Source of the DNA: Bacteroides sp.
GTDB taxonomy: Bacteria > Bacteroidota > Bacteroidia > Bacteroidales > Bacteroidaceae
Direction of reading: 5' to 3'
DNA: 64,000 bases
Assembly: GCF_028690125.1 (NCBI RefSeq)
Contig: NZ_JAQVBV010000008.1
Span: 62,001-126,000 of the forward strand
Shown here: positions 9,218-18,363 of the stretch, piece by piece
Layout of the letters: the number at the start of each line of letters is the position of its first letter
Numbering within the stretch: the stretch's first letter is position 1
Made by a program: the position numbers and the translations under genes
The notes under the pieces: generated by a model
The model's database searches: none
Told to the model about the DNA's origin: nothing
Seen by the model: only the letters and a program-made list of their open reading frames with translations

Positions 9218-10117
9218 ATGGAAGAAATAATTAGAATGGATCATATTTATCAGTACAACGATCGGGTAGGTAATGAGACAATGCACCCTTTAGTGAGTAT
9301 AGTAGACTTCTCTAAGTGTAAACCCATACGACATTCACGTCAAATGATGGGTTTCTATACTGTATTTCTGAAAGAAGTGAAGTGTGGAGATATACATTAT
9401 GGACGTCAAAATTATGACTATCAGGAAGGAACAATGGTCTTTCTTGCTCCGGGGCAAGTTGTTGGATTCGAGGACAATGGAAAAGTCTTTCAACCCAAAG
9501 GCTGGGGGTTGTTATTCCATCCGGATTTACTTCGAGGAACGTCATTGGCACACACTATCAAGAATTATAGCTTCTTCTCCTATGAGTCCAATGAAGCTCT
9601 TCATTTGTCCGAACAGGAACGAGGAGTGATTCTTGAATGTTTCCACAATATAAATACAGAACTGCAACGTGCTATTGATAAGCACAGCCAGACAATCATT
9701 GTTGCCAATATTGAATTGCTATTGAATTATTGTATGCGTTTTTACGAACGCCAATTCATTACACGCGCCAATGTAAACAAAGATATTCTGAGTCGATTTG
9801 AACATCTTCTGCACAATTATTTCCAGTCGGATAAGCCACAAGATATTGGTCTGCCTTCAGTGCAATATTGTGCCGACTATCTAAATCTCTCTGCTAATTA
9901 TTTTGGAGATTTGATAAAAAAAGAAACAGGTAAGTCACCACAAGAGCATATACAACTCACATTGATATCAACTGCCAAAGAAAAAGTATTTGATACGAGC
10001 AAGTCTATCAGCGAGGTAGCATACGAATTAGGGTTTAAATACCCTCAACATTTTACCCGGCTATTCAAAAAGCATGTAGGTTGTTCGCCTAATGAATACC
10101 GCCAGAGCAGAAACTGA
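9218..10117 (+). CDS. AraC-family transcriptional regulator
   Basis: 299 residues. Residues 15-185 form a cupin-like ligand-binding half (MVFLAPGQVVGFEDNGKVF is the typical core). Residues 190-299 carry the two AraC helix-turn-helices: VQYCADYLNLSANYFGDLIK followed by ETGKSP, and ISEVAYELGFKYPQHFTRLF followed by KKHVGCSPNEYRQ. It is likely a one-component activator with an unknown small effector. It is divergent from the TPR/HTH lipoprotein and convergent with DUF4846, so its target is not evident. Confidence 0.85.
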   Translation: MEEIIRMDHIYQYNDRVGNETMHPLVSIVDFSKCKPIRHSRQMMGFYTVFLKEVKCGDIHYGRQNYDYQEGTMVFLAPGQVVGFEDNGKVFQPKGWGLLFHPDLLRGTSLAHTIKNYSFFSYESNEALHLSEQERGVILECFHNINTELQRAIDKHSQTIIVANIELLLNYCMRFYERQFITRANVNKDILSRFEHLLHNYFQSDKPQDIGLPSVQYCADYLNLSANYFGDLIKKETGKSPQEHIQLTLISTAKEKVFDTSKSISEVAYELGFKYPQHFTRLFKKHVGCSPNEYRQSRN

Positions 10118-10208
10118 TACAATAAAAATAAAAGTGTATCAAAGACAGTTGGATGTTTCATAAAAAGTATCAAACGACCTCTGACACATTAGCAATATCT
10201 CTTTTATT

Positions 10209-11006
10209 CTATTTAAATCGTTTCAAATCTCTCTTATCAAAAGTCCATTCCTGAGTGTAAAGCTTACCTTCGTCCGTTTCTACCAACTCATACCACGGAG
10301 CAAAATTACGGCTAATGGGATTGACTAAAATATGAATTTGCTGAGCAGGCATATAACTTTGAGCCAATAAAAAAACTTTTTTCTTTGTCTTTGGATGGGT
10401 AGCCACATCTACCACAATGACAGCATGCCCCGGAGAACCTCCTTTAATAAAGACATCACCGGGCTGTAAAGATTTATAGGAAACAGTTTGCAGTTCTTTC
10501 GAGAGAGATGCTGTACCAGCATACATAAATACTATATCCAGATATTTACGAAAGGTTTTATATGAATAATCTTTTCCTCCGGCAACATACCATTGTACAT
10601 TATTACCGCTTACTTTTATCCGGTTTCCTTCCGCCCACTTCTTATATTCAGCTGGAAAACCATTAGTAAAGTTAAACTTGATTTCATCGTATTTCTTTTG
10701 TGCCCACAAATATTCCGCTCTCAAGCGTATCACTGCATCCGCACATTGTTGCAAATCCCGATTGCCTATCTCCATATCAATTATAGCATAAGCTGCCGAT
10801 TGATTACGTTTTTCTTGTCCATTATATAGTTTTACTTTACTTCCTTCAGGAAATAAAGGTAATTGGCGCAAGTAGGTTGCAAAAGAATTCTCCGTATAGT
10901 TTGCACGCATATATCCGGCAGGGGAAGTAATTCTTTTTTCTATCGTTTGCGCTGATACATTCAAAAAGATCAGATAGATTATGCAACATAAATATATTCT
11001 TTTCAT
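10209..11006 (-). CDS. DUF4846 domain protein, exported
   Basis: 265 residues with a signal peptide (MKRIYLCCIIYLIFLNVSAQ). The body matches the DUF4846 pattern: SPAGYMRANYTENSFATYLR, LPLFPEGS.V.LYNG, and NRDLQQCADAVIRLRAEYLW. Near the C-terminus LQPGDVFIKGGSPGHAVIVV has the GD...GHA arrangement reminiscent of NlpC/P60-like folds, but no catalytic set can be assigned. It probably acts in the periplasm or on the surface. It is a single-gene unit convergent with the AraC gene. Confidence 0.7.
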   Translation of the reverse strand: MKRIYLCCIIYLIFLNVSAQTIEKRITSPAGYMRANYTENSFATYLRQLPLFPEGSKVKLYNGQEKRNQSAAYAIIDMEIGNRDLQQCADAVIRLRAEYLWAQKKYDEIKFNFTNGFPAEYKKWAEGNRIKVSGNNVQWYVAGGKDYSYKTFRKYLDIVFMYAGTASLSKELQTVSYKSLQPGDVFIKGGSPGHAVIVVDVATHPKTKKKVFLLAQSYMPAQQIHILVNPISRNFAPWYELVETDEGKLYTQEWTFDKRDLKRFK

Positions 11007-11129
11007 ATTGTTTTACTTTATTCGAAGATAGAATTTATTTTCTTAATAATCAAGTATTATGCAATGAATTCTACATTTTTACTCATCAGAATACTTATTT
11101 GTATAAAATGAATTTTCCGATATTCTCCT

Positions 11130-11137
11130 TATATTTG
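11130..11137 (+). promoter_or_regulatory. -7 box of the SDR gene at 11155
   Basis: TATATTTG matches TAnnTTTG, 17 nt before the ATG at 11155. A TTTG at 11098-11101 is 28 nt upstream, longer than the usual spacing of about 20. Confidence 0.45.
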
Positions 11138-11154
11138 CAGGAAATAACAAGAAT

Positions 11155-11964
11155 ATGCATCCACAAATTATACTGATTACCGGAGCATCATCCGGATTTG
11201 GAAAGTTCACGGCACAGATGTTATCAGAACAAGGTCACATTGTTTATGGAACGAGCAGAAAACCCTCAGAGAACATCGGAAATATAAAAATGTTAGCAGT
11301 CGATGTCACTAATATCCAGTCTATACAATACGCCATCGATAAGATAATATGGGAACAAGGACGAATTGATGTATTAATCAATAATGCCGGAATAGGTATT
11401 GGAGGTGCATTAGAATTAGCCACGGAACAGGAAGTATCTATGCAGATGAACACTAATTTTGGGGGTGTGGTAAATATGTGCAAAGCAGTACTACCATTCA
11501 TGCGCAAAGCCCGTAACGGAAAAATTATCAACATAAGTTCTATTGGTGGCGTAATGGGCATCCCATATCAAGGGTTTTATTCCGCCTCCAAGTTTGCCGT
11601 AGAAGGCTATAGTGAATCATTAGCTGTAGAAGTTCACCCTTTTGGCATAAAGGTATGTATAGTAGAACCAGGAGATTTCAATACAGGTTTTACAGCAAAC
11701 CGAAACATATCAGAAGTAACTATGAAGGATATGGATTATGGGCAAAGTTTTGCCAAATCTCTAAAGATTATCGAAAAAGAGGAACAGAATGGTTGTCATC
11801 CTCGCAAACTGGGCACTACTATCTGTAAAATCGTGTCTCGTAAGAATCCGGCTTTTCGAACTAAAGTAGGACCATGGGTGCAAGTCTTGTTTGCCAAAAG
11901 CAAATGCTGGCTACCAGATAAAGTAATGCTATTCGCACTACGCATATTTTATTCTATTCAATAG
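11155..11964 (+). CDS. Short-chain dehydrogenase/reductase (classical SDR)
   Basis: 269 residues. The NAD(P)-binding glycine motif TGASSGFG is at 9-16, NNAG at 76-79, and the catalytic set is Ser129, Tyr142 and Lys146 (YSASK), with the standard 13-residue Ser-Tyr spacing. A basic residue after the second strand (TSRKP) favours NADP. The C-terminal substrate region is about 60 residues long, as in retinol/steroid-type SDRs. Substrate unknown. It stands alone and ends at a strong bidirectional hairpin. Confidence 0.85.
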   Translation: MHPQIILITGASSGFGKFTAQMLSEQGHIVYGTSRKPSENIGNIKMLAVDVTNIQSIQYAIDKIIWEQGRIDVLINNAGIGIGGALELATEQEVSMQMNTNFGGVVNMCKAVLPFMRKARNGKIINISSIGGVMGIPYQGFYSASKFAVEGYSESLAVEVHPFGIKVCIVEPGDFNTGFTANRNISEVTMKDMDYGQSFAKSLKIIEKEEQNGCHPRKLGTTICKIVSRKNPAFRTKVGPWVQVLFAKSKCWLPDKVMLFALRIFYSIQ

Positions 11965-11971
11965 TTCCCCA

Positions 11972-12032
11972 TATATACAGATAATCCTCTCATTTTCTCT
12001 TATCGAGAAAATGAGAGGATTATCTGTATATA
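11972..12032. terminator. 28-bp perfect inverted repeat, bidirectional terminator
   Basis: The arms at 11972-11999 and 12005-12032 are exact reverse complements around a 5-nt loop (TTATC). The hairpin lies between the SDR stop (11964, rightward) and the DUF6064 stop (12045, leftward), the expected site for a shared terminator. It has a GC-containing core and AT-rich flanks. Confidence 0.75.
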
Positions 12033-12044
12033 CTTAATTTATGG

Positions 12045-12773
12045 TTATACTTTAGGAATCAACTCTAGAAACATAGTAGAAGTCAATAAGACAGCCAATC
12101 CCACACAGACCGAAATCAATAGCCAATTAATATATTTAGCTTTCGGCTTAGTATCTGCATGTAAATTGCTAAGAAAGTATTCGCGGAAGAATAAATACAA
12201 TCCCGGAATCGTCGCACTTGCCAACAAAAAATCTTCAGGAATTTGAAAGAAATAGGTTTTGGATAATCCAATTAATGACCAATGGCAAAGAAAAAGTACC
12301 AAGAACATATTTACTTTACGTGCAAATAGCAATAATAATCCAATAGTGAATACTACTACAGAGCAAGGCATTACTGGAGAAGTCATTTCCGGGAAAGTCA
12401 ATCCGCGAGCCAGTGAAACAAGAGGATAAACAAATGGCATTGCTAACAATACATAAGAAAGTATATCATACTTATGAGTACGTTCAAAAGTTGTATATCC
12501 TGTAATTATATCCCAAACCCATATAACAGCCATTACTCCCCAGAACATGGCCATCACTCCGTTATAACTACGTTCCTCACAACAAATATAATAGTAAACT
12601 ACCGAAATCCAGGTATAAAGCCCTATCATATAGAACTTCATAGCTAACTTCTTCCATGGGCATGGTTTACTAACAAGCAATACTGTCAGTACAATCCCGA
12701 TCAAGATGATTGCTATCTGATATATCCAAGTAACAGAATTATAATATCCGATTGTTCTCCAAAAAATCTCCAT
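12045..12773 (-). CDS. DUF6064-like multi-pass membrane protein
   Basis: 242 residues with about seven hydrophobic segments. The start MEIFWRTIGYYNSVTWIYQ and the segments MFWGVMAVIWVWDIITGYTT and LTFPEMTSPVMPCSVVVFTIG match my memory of the DUF6064 family. Function unknown. It begins 10 nt after the second ThrE gene in the same direction, so it is probably the third gene of that operon. Confidence 0.6.
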   Translation of the reverse strand: MEIFWRTIGYYNSVTWIYQIAIILIGIVLTVLLVSKPCPWKKLAMKFYMIGLYTWISVVYYYICCEERSYNGVMAMFWGVMAVIWVWDIITGYTTFERTHKYDILSYVLLAMPFVYPLVSLARGLTFPEMTSPVMPCSVVVFTIGLLLLFARKVNMFLVLFLCHWSLIGLSKTYFFQIPEDFLLASATIPGLYLFFREYFLSNLHADTKPKAKYINWLLISVCVGLAVLLTSTMFLELIPKV

Positions 12774-12783
12774 ATATGTAGTT

Positions 12784-13272
12784 TTATTGATGTCTTGTTA
12801 ATGAAAAAGCCCTACCGGGAAATACAAACATCGGGAAAGTTGCTCCTACTGCCAACATAAAAATAACAGTACTGGCTATCAAAGAATTGGAAAACAGTGT
12901 TTCCATATAACCACCAAATTTATCCGGCTCGTTTACCGTCTGCAAACACATAATCAGTGAAAACACCATATTGTACGCAAATTTGCCGGGAATCATCGGA
13001 AGCAATGCAGGAATATATAGCACAGTCATCGGACAATATACCTTCTTACCCAACCACAAACTACCAAAACCAATCACCAAACCTCCAAACAATGAAGCCG
13101 TAGCAATATCTACCCCTAAATACGTCATCAGACAAAAACGGCACGCATGTCCTAAAGCTGCCAATATCGCAATCATTTTAAAGGCACGCAAAGGAGGATC
13201 GGAAATGGCTCCAAAACCAATACCCGCCACCGCTGCGAAAAATCCATCGGTTAAAATATCAAATGCTATCAT
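12784..13272 (-). CDS. Threonine/serine exporter family protein, small ThrE_2-type subunit
   Basis: 162 residues with four or five membrane spans. The pattern AAVAGIGFGAISDPPLRAF and CPMTVLYIPALLPMIPGKFA is typical of the DUF3815/ThrE_2 half of the ThrE exporter. In Corynebacterium ThrE both halves are one polypeptide; here they are separate genes overlapping by 4 bp (ATGA). The two probably assemble into one inner-membrane carrier that exports small amino acids; the substrate is inferred. Confidence 0.8.
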   Translation of the reverse strand: MIAFDILTDGFFAAVAGIGFGAISDPPLRAFKMIAILAALGHACRFCLMTYLGVDIATASLFGGLVIGFGSLWLGKKVYCPMTVLYIPALLPMIPGKFAYNMVFSLIMCLQTVNEPDKFGGYMETLFSNSLIASTVIFMLAVGATFPMFVFPGRAFSLTRHQ

Positions 13273-14036
13273 ATCAAACTATTTTTTACCATTAACAATG
13301 TAAACGAAAGCCCAATGGCAATACTTACTATCAAAAGTGAAGCTTCTGTCAGACGAGCAAAACCGGTTAATACATACCCTTCTACCACGTCAATCACTCC
13401 ATTAATTAAAGGAACTCCCGGAACAAGATACAACACGCTGGTTGCCATAGCGATCTCCGAAGTCGTGTCGAAAATCAACGCTGTTGATGCACAAAGTGAA
13501 GCTACAAATGCCGAAACTATAAACGTAATATAATGATTGATTTTTTTCTTTTGCATCTGCTGTTTCAAGAAAAACCCCGTGATAGTAGCAGAAAAAACAA
13601 TACTCATGGAACACAAGTCACCACCAAACAATTTACAGAATGAAGCATTGGCAAAACCTACCAGAATCAGAACAAATAATGGATGAATCTTGGGAGCATT
13701 AATAATCTTATTATATTTTTCGCTTAGTTCCTCCAGAGATAAACGCTTATCAACCGCTTCCCAACTCAATGCGCTCAATTCGGAGTTATGTTCAAAACTA
13801 ATTGGATGTGCAGAAATATCAATAACCTCGTTACACGCCTCCTGTGTTTCTTTATCAATGATGGTAAGGATAATATTTTTGTGAAAAACACTCAACTTTA
13901 CATTTACATCGAAAGCCTCTCCAATACGTTTAGAGTTGCGTACAACCCGGGAAGTATGCACTCCGGCTCCCATTAAATGAGCTGAATATTCTGCAATAAA
14001 TTTACCTATGGATAATAAAGATTCGCTTGTCTTCAT
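13269..14036 (-). CDS. Threonine/serine exporter family protein, ThrE N-terminal (DUF1212) subunit
   Basis: 255 residues. The soluble N-terminal part (1-115) has the DUF1212 hallmarks LMGAGVHTSRVVRNSKRIGE and ISWEAVD-like text, followed by about five membrane spans including MATSVLYLVPGVPLINGVID. It is the larger partner of the downstream gene, with which it overlaps. The promoter lies at 14061-14068. Confidence 0.8.
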   Translation of the reverse strand: MKTSESLLSIGKFIAEYSAHLMGAGVHTSRVVRNSKRIGEAFDVNVKLSVFHKNIILTIIDKETQEACNEVIDISAHPISFEHNSELSALSWEAVDKRLSLEELSEKYNKIINAPKIHPLFVLILVGFANASFCKLFGGDLCSMSIVFSATITGFFLKQQMQKKKINHYITFIVSAFVASLCASTALIFDTTSEIAMATSVLYLVPGVPLINGVIDVVEGYVLTGFARLTEASLLIVSIAIGLSFTLLMVKNSLI

Positions 14037-14060
14037 ATAGTGATATTTTTAAATCGGGCA

Positions 14061-14089
14061 CAAAAGTACAAAAAAAACAGATACCTTTG
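14061..14089. promoter_or_regulatory. Divergent -7 boxes for the ThrE operon and GNAT gene
   Basis: On the minus strand 14068-14061 reads TACTTTTG and points to the ThrE operon. On the plus strand 14082-14089 reads TACCTTTG and points to the GNAT gene at 14175. Both match TAnnTTTG. Their -33 boxes are not clear. Confidence 0.45.
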
Positions 14090-14174
14090 CCACTGCATAA
14101 AAATAAAAAACTTATGAATATTCAATTTATGCGTTAGATAAATCACACAAATAATAGAAAACGTATCTAACAAG

Positions 14175-14708
14175 ATGATGCAGACTTATATAGAAACACC
14201 CCGATTAATTCTTCGCGATTGGAAAGAAGACGATATTTCCGCTTTTGCTCAAATGAACGCCGATCCTCAAGTAATGGAGTTTTTCCTCCAATCATTGACA
14301 GAAGAAGAAACTCTCGCTTTTTACCGGCGTATTCAAGATGAATTTCAAAATAGCGGTTTCGGGCTATATGCGCTAGAACGTAAGAAAGACCATGCTTTTA
14401 TGGGTTATACCGGATTACATCAATTTAGATTTGACACGGATTTTGCTCCGGGAATAGAAATCGGTTGGCGACTAGCGCATGAATATTGGGGACATGGATA
14501 TGCGCCCGAAGCAGCGGCAGCTTGCTTAGAATATGCACGTACACACTTAAACATAAAGGAACTTTATTCATTTACCTCCTTTCCCAATTACCGTTCGGAA
14601 CGTGTAATGCAGAAAATCGGAATGCAACGCCTGAAAGAGTTCGGTCATCCGCTTGTGCCACCGGAACATCCTTTATATCTACATATATTATACTATATTC
14701 ATTTATAG
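14175..14708 (+). CDS. GNAT N-acetyltransferase, RimJ/RimL type
   Basis: 177 residues. It opens ETPRLILRDWKEDDISAFAQ, typical of RimJ/RimL-type GNATs, and carries IGWRLAHEYWGHGYAPEAAA, the acetyl-CoA pyrophosphate loop, followed by the FTSFPNYRSERVMQKIGM block. It likely acetylates a protein N-terminus or small amine; substrate unknown. Two adjacent ATGs (14175 and 14178) are possible starts. Confidence 0.8.
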   Translation: MMQTYIETPRLILRDWKEDDISAFAQMNADPQVMEFFLQSLTEEETLAFYRRIQDEFQNSGFGLYALERKKDHAFMGYTGLHQFRFDTDFAPGIEIGWRLAHEYWGHGYAPEAAAACLEYARTHLNIKELYSFTSFPNYRSERVMQKIGMQRLKEFGHPLVPPEHPLYLHILYYIHL

Positions 14709-14811
14709 TTTGGGGCTGAACAAAAAGAAGGATTTTTCTATAATAATCTTATCTACAGACTACTTTAGCAGGGATGAAATCAATTTTTCGACCTTTTTAA
14801 GCAGCCCCAAA
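14709..14811. terminator. Widely spaced 10-bp inverted repeat between convergent genes
   Basis: TTTGGGGCTG at 14709-14718 and CAGCCCCAAA at 14802-14811 are exact reverse complements. They enclose the gap between the GNAT gene and the permease stop at 14821. The 83-nt spacer makes this a weak terminator, and it may instead be a small repeat element. Confidence 0.35.
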
Positions 14812-14820
14812 GAAAACACT

Positions 14821-17220
14821 TTATTCTGTTTTTATAATCTCCGCCGGATTGATTCGTGCCGCTTTATTCACTTGCCATAGCAACGTGCCCAGAGAAATAG
14901 CTATCACAATCAATAAAGCGATCACATAAATGAATATACTTATGGGTGCCTTTACAACAAAGTCACTTGTATAGGTATGAATCAGAAAATAAGATAAAGG
15001 CACAGTGAGGATTATTGCTCCTGCCATAATCCATATATATTTTCGCAGTAAAATCAGATACAGATTACTAAGCCTTGCACCATTCACTTTCCGAATAGCT
15101 ATTTCCCGGTAACGTTGGCGGATGTCAAACAAAGAAAGTCCAAAAAGCCCCAAAACTGAAACAAAAATGGAAATAGTAGCAAAAAGTGAAAAGACAATGG
15201 CTATACGGCGGTCTTCTTTGTAAAGCCTTGCTATATCATCTTTCAACCAACGGTAATCAAGTTCCTGAGTCCGATAAATATCTTCGCGGCTTTTCTTCAG
15301 ATAGTTAATCAATTCTTTCTCTTTTCCGGGTTTGCTGGCTATTTGGCAGAAAGGATTGACTCCTTCGTTGGATATCATATATACAATCGGCTTTTTACCC
15401 GCAGTCAGATGTCCCGAATAGTAATCTTTTACAATAGCTTGTACTGGCATCAACGACAATCCGCCTTCGGCTGTCCCACCATTTTCAGAAGCATACCACC
15501 AAAGTGCCGTTTCTCCTCTTACAAAAGCATCTTCCCGGCGACTATAACCAAAAGCCTTCAATGCGGTTTCATTCATGGCCACCTGATAATCCACTTCTTG
15601 ATCGTTATTCGGCAATGTACCATCAATGACGGTCAGTCCATATACTCTAAAGAAGTCGGATGGTACCCACATCATTGTTATATTCAACGATGTTCCTTTA
15701 TCATTAATTAAAGTAGAGATACCACCTGTAGAAAAAATCCCATCTCTGTTTACATCTCCTGCAAACCAACGTTCAATGTATGGACATTCATTCAGTTTCT
15801 GCACCATCGCATCACACTTATTTTTGCTATCTTCTCTTTCTTGGTAAGTACTATTGTCAAAATAGAGAATTTTCGACATCATATTGACATATAGGATTCC
15901 TTCAGTTCTGAATCCCGGAGATGTATTCAGCAAGAAACGAAGATGACTACTGAAATACAACGACAAGATGATAAGTAAAAGAGTAATGCTATATTGTACA
16001 AACAAGAAAAAAGTACGAGTTGCAACAGACTGCCGTGATGTTCCAATCGTGCGTATAGAAACAATGGGAGGTAGATAATTATATTTAAAATACGGATAAG
16101 CCGTTGTCAGCAATGGAAGCAATAAAAAAATAGCCAGTGAAAGTTGCCAATCAAAGTCTGTATAAGATACATTACTTTCGAGCAAACGATTAGCATATCC
16201 TGAAAACATCTCGATAAAGAACCATGCAAGAAACAGAGCGGCGACCACCATTAAAACATTTTCTGTCCATAATTGAAAAAAAAGTGTACGTCCCCGTATG
16301 CCAAATACTTTCCTGATGCCGTATTCTTTCGAACGTTTCAGCATAAAGACCAGATAAATGTTGATGAAATTGAGAATACCTGCCAACATAAGCAATAGAC
16401 ATACGCCGGAAAGTATCCACAAATGAGAACGACTACCATAATGCCACATTTCCGGATTTTCCCCTTTCGCAGCCAATACCTTATTCCAATAAAGCTCGCT
16501 GACGGGAATAAAATCATAGCGGATACGATATTTATCTGTCTGACGATAAATAGTACTAAAAGTATTGATTGCACTTACATCCACTCCCGGCATGAAACGT
16601 AAAAGATCAATACACATCCGTCCCCACCCAGCATCATTTTTCTTAAGTTCAAAGTTCAGGACAAGGTCAAATGTCAGCGAAGATTTACAAGCCGATTCAT
16701 CCAAGATACCACAAACCGTAAGCACATGGCCACCGGCATAGTTTATCTTCTTCCCAATCGGATTATCTTTTCCAAAAGCACGTTCTGCAAATTTTCGGGT
16801 AACAAGCACGTCATTAGGTGTTTGCATCATTGTACCACTAAGAGGATAAGTAAAAAAATGAAAGAAGGTAGTATCGGTAGCCAACAATTGTACGATATAA
16901 GGTCTATCATTTATAGTAACATTATCATTATTCAAAGTAACAAAACGAGCCTGTTCTTTAACAGATTCCGGAGAATAGTAAACCGTATCCGCCCCACTAT
17001 TAATCGATGCATTACCCGCATACACATTTCCATCAATATCCCGAAGCGGAATAAACACATTAGCCGCATCCACACAATGACTATTGACTATTTTTTCCTG
17101 ATGTATATAGCGTACCAATATAATGGTACACGCCAAACTCAATGCCAAACCAACAATATTGATAACAGTGTACGATTTAGTACGCATAAGGAAACGCCAA
17201 GCATATTTCAATGTTTTCAT
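14821..17220 (-). CDS. MacB/FtsX-type ABC transporter permease (orphan)
   Basis: 799 residues. A membrane span at 19-40 is followed by a periplasmic MacB_PCD-like domain, three central spans (about 270-385), a second periplasmic domain and three C-terminal spans (from about 670). The motifs FMLKRSKEYGIRKVFGI and DIRQRYREIAIRKVNGA are the paired FtsX signatures. It starts MKTLKYAWRFLMRTKSYTVI, as in the Bacteroidales eight-span class. Such permeases normally pair with an ATPase and move lipoproteins, peptides or drugs; no ATPase gene lies nearby, so it must use one encoded elsewhere. Confidence 0.8.
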   Translation of the reverse strand: MKTLKYAWRFLMRTKSYTVINIVGLALSLACTIILVRYIHQEKIVNSHCVDAANVFIPLRDIDGNVYAGNASINSGADTVYYSPESVKEQARFVTLNNDNVTINDRPYIVQLLATDTTFFHFFTYPLSGTMMQTPNDVLVTRKFAERAFGKDNPIGKKINYAGGHVLTVCGILDESACKSSLTFDLVLNFELKKNDAGWGRMCIDLLRFMPGVDVSAINTFSTIYRQTDKYRIRYDFIPVSELYWNKVLAAKGENPEMWHYGSRSHLWILSGVCLLLMLAGILNFINIYLVFMLKRSKEYGIRKVFGIRGRTLFFQLWTENVLMVVAALFLAWFFIEMFSGYANRLLESNVSYTDFDWQLSLAIFLLLPLLTTAYPYFKYNYLPPIVSIRTIGTSRQSVATRTFFLFVQYSITLLLIILSLYFSSHLRFLLNTSPGFRTEGILYVNMMSKILYFDNSTYQEREDSKNKCDAMVQKLNECPYIERWFAGDVNRDGIFSTGGISTLINDKGTSLNITMMWVPSDFFRVYGLTVIDGTLPNNDQEVDYQVAMNETALKAFGYSRREDAFVRGETALWWYASENGGTAEGGLSLMPVQAIVKDYYSGHLTAGKKPIVYMISNEGVNPFCQIASKPGKEKELINYLKKSREDIYRTQELDYRWLKDDIARLYKEDRRIAIVFSLFATISIFVSVLGLFGLSLFDIRQRYREIAIRKVNGARLSNLYLILLRKYIWIMAGAIILTVPLSYFLIHTYTSDFVVKAPISIFIYVIALLIVIAISLGTLLWQVNKAARINPAEIIKTE

Positions 17221-17308
17221 CTTTTATTTTTATCGTAAGTACTTCAAATCCTATGCCAAGTTATTAAACGACTAAATACCAATATATTAAATATGAATGC
17301 TCAAATTT

Positions 17309-17355
17309 ATATCTGTGCAAATACGCACAAAATGAGTGCGTATTTGCACAGATAT
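17309..17355. repeat. 20-bp perfect inverted repeat upstream of the permease
   Basis: The arms 17309-17328 and 17336-17355 are exact reverse complements with a 7-nt loop. The hairpin lies 81 nt past the DUF2807 stop (17436) and 89 nt before the permease start (17220). It may terminate the first gene or serve as an operator for the second. No U-tract follows on the minus strand, which weakens the terminator reading. Confidence 0.6.
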
Positions 17356-17435
17356 TCAATAAACTACGTCATAAAAATCTTAAGGGAAACTATGCAGAGA
17401 ACCTGCGAAACTTGAGTAATAAGAGGTATTACTAT

Positions 17436-18227
17436 CTATCTTTTTGAAATCTGATCTCTCTTTCCTTTTTTATTTATAACAGACGGATTACCTCCGTATT
17501 CAATATCACCGCTACCATTAACTGTTGCGTCAAGTTGTTTGGAAACATTGCATACTATATCTCCTGAACCTGATACAGTTGCAACAACATTAACACCAAC
17601 CAATTTCTCCGCATCAATATCGCCAGATCCATTAACAGCCAGAACCGCCCGTTGTGCCATACCTTTCATTTCTATATCACCAGAGCCAAAGACCTCAGCA
17701 TTCAAATTAGAAACTTTCAGGTTATTCAATACGATATCTCCACTTCCTTTCACTACAGCCGAAACATTTGCATACTTCAGATTCTCTGTATCGATATCTC
17801 CGGATCCCACTATATTCAACTTTATATCAGTCCCTTGAATAAGCCCTTTCAAATCCACATCCCCTGACCCTTGAATATCGACATTTATCAATGAAGGGGA
17901 AGAAGCAATCACCTTCAAACGCCATTCTCCTCCTTGAATATTGACATTATTCTTCATATTCACTTGTAGCACTCCATCCACAGTAGATACCTCCAGCAAA
18001 TCGACCAGATTATCCGATCCATAAATTGAAACAGTCGTTTGAGAACCAATACTCTGACGGTATTCAACATCCGGACTGCCAAGTACTTTAATAGAATTAA
18101 AGTTACTCACATTTTTCACCTCCCGCGTAATGTAATTTTTACTAGGAGTAACGGTCTGTGCTTTTACTCCTGTTACAGACAGCAACATAACTGCTATCCA
18201 CATGAACGTAATCTTCAGTTTCTTCAT
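17436..18227 (-). CDS. DUF2807 (head GIN) exported protein
   Basis: The best start is the ATG complementary to 18225-18227, giving 263 residues and a clean signal peptide (MKKLKITFMWIAVMLLSVTG, cut after VKAQ). An upstream ATG at 18284 would add 19 residues ahead of the signal. The body is a beta-helix-like repeat with GSGDI/GSGDV recurring about every 20 residues (at least eight copies), the mark of DUF2807 putative auto-transporter adhesin head GIN domains. It is probably periplasmic or surface-attached; function is unknown. Confidence 0.8.
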   Translation of the reverse strand: MKKLKITFMWIAVMLLSVTGVKAQTVTPSKNYITREVKNVSNFNSIKVLGSPDVEYRQSIGSQTTVSIYGSDNLVDLLEVSTVDGVLQVNMKNNVNIQGGEWRLKVIASSPSLINVDIQGSGDVDLKGLIQGTDIKLNIVGSGDIDTENLKYANVSAVVKGSGDIVLNNLKVSNLNAEVFGSGDIEMKGMAQRAVLAVNGSGDIDAEKLVGVNVVATVSGSGDIVCNVSKQLDATVNGSGDIEYGGNPSVINKKGKRDQISKR

Positions 18228-18330
18228 CTTTTCTTTTATTAAATAGATTAATAACAAATATACGTTATATATTTCAACTCTCAATAAAATAACATGCTAT
18301 TATTCCATTGCAAAACACATATAAATATAC

Positions 18331-18338
18331 TACTTTTG
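18331..18338 (+). promoter_or_regulatory. -7 box of the SDR gene at 18364
   Basis: TACTTTTG matches TAnnTTTG, and an ATTG at 18307-18310 sits 20 nt upstream in the -33 position. This predicts a short leader before the ATG at 18364. Confidence 0.55.
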
Positions 18339-18363
18339 TTTTAAGAACGAAAAAATAAAAATT

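Noticed and set aside
10118..10208. TGATACA/TGTATCA repeats after the AraC gene as a terminator
   Set aside because: The arms are only 7 bp with an AT-rich loop and no U-tract, so the support is too weak.
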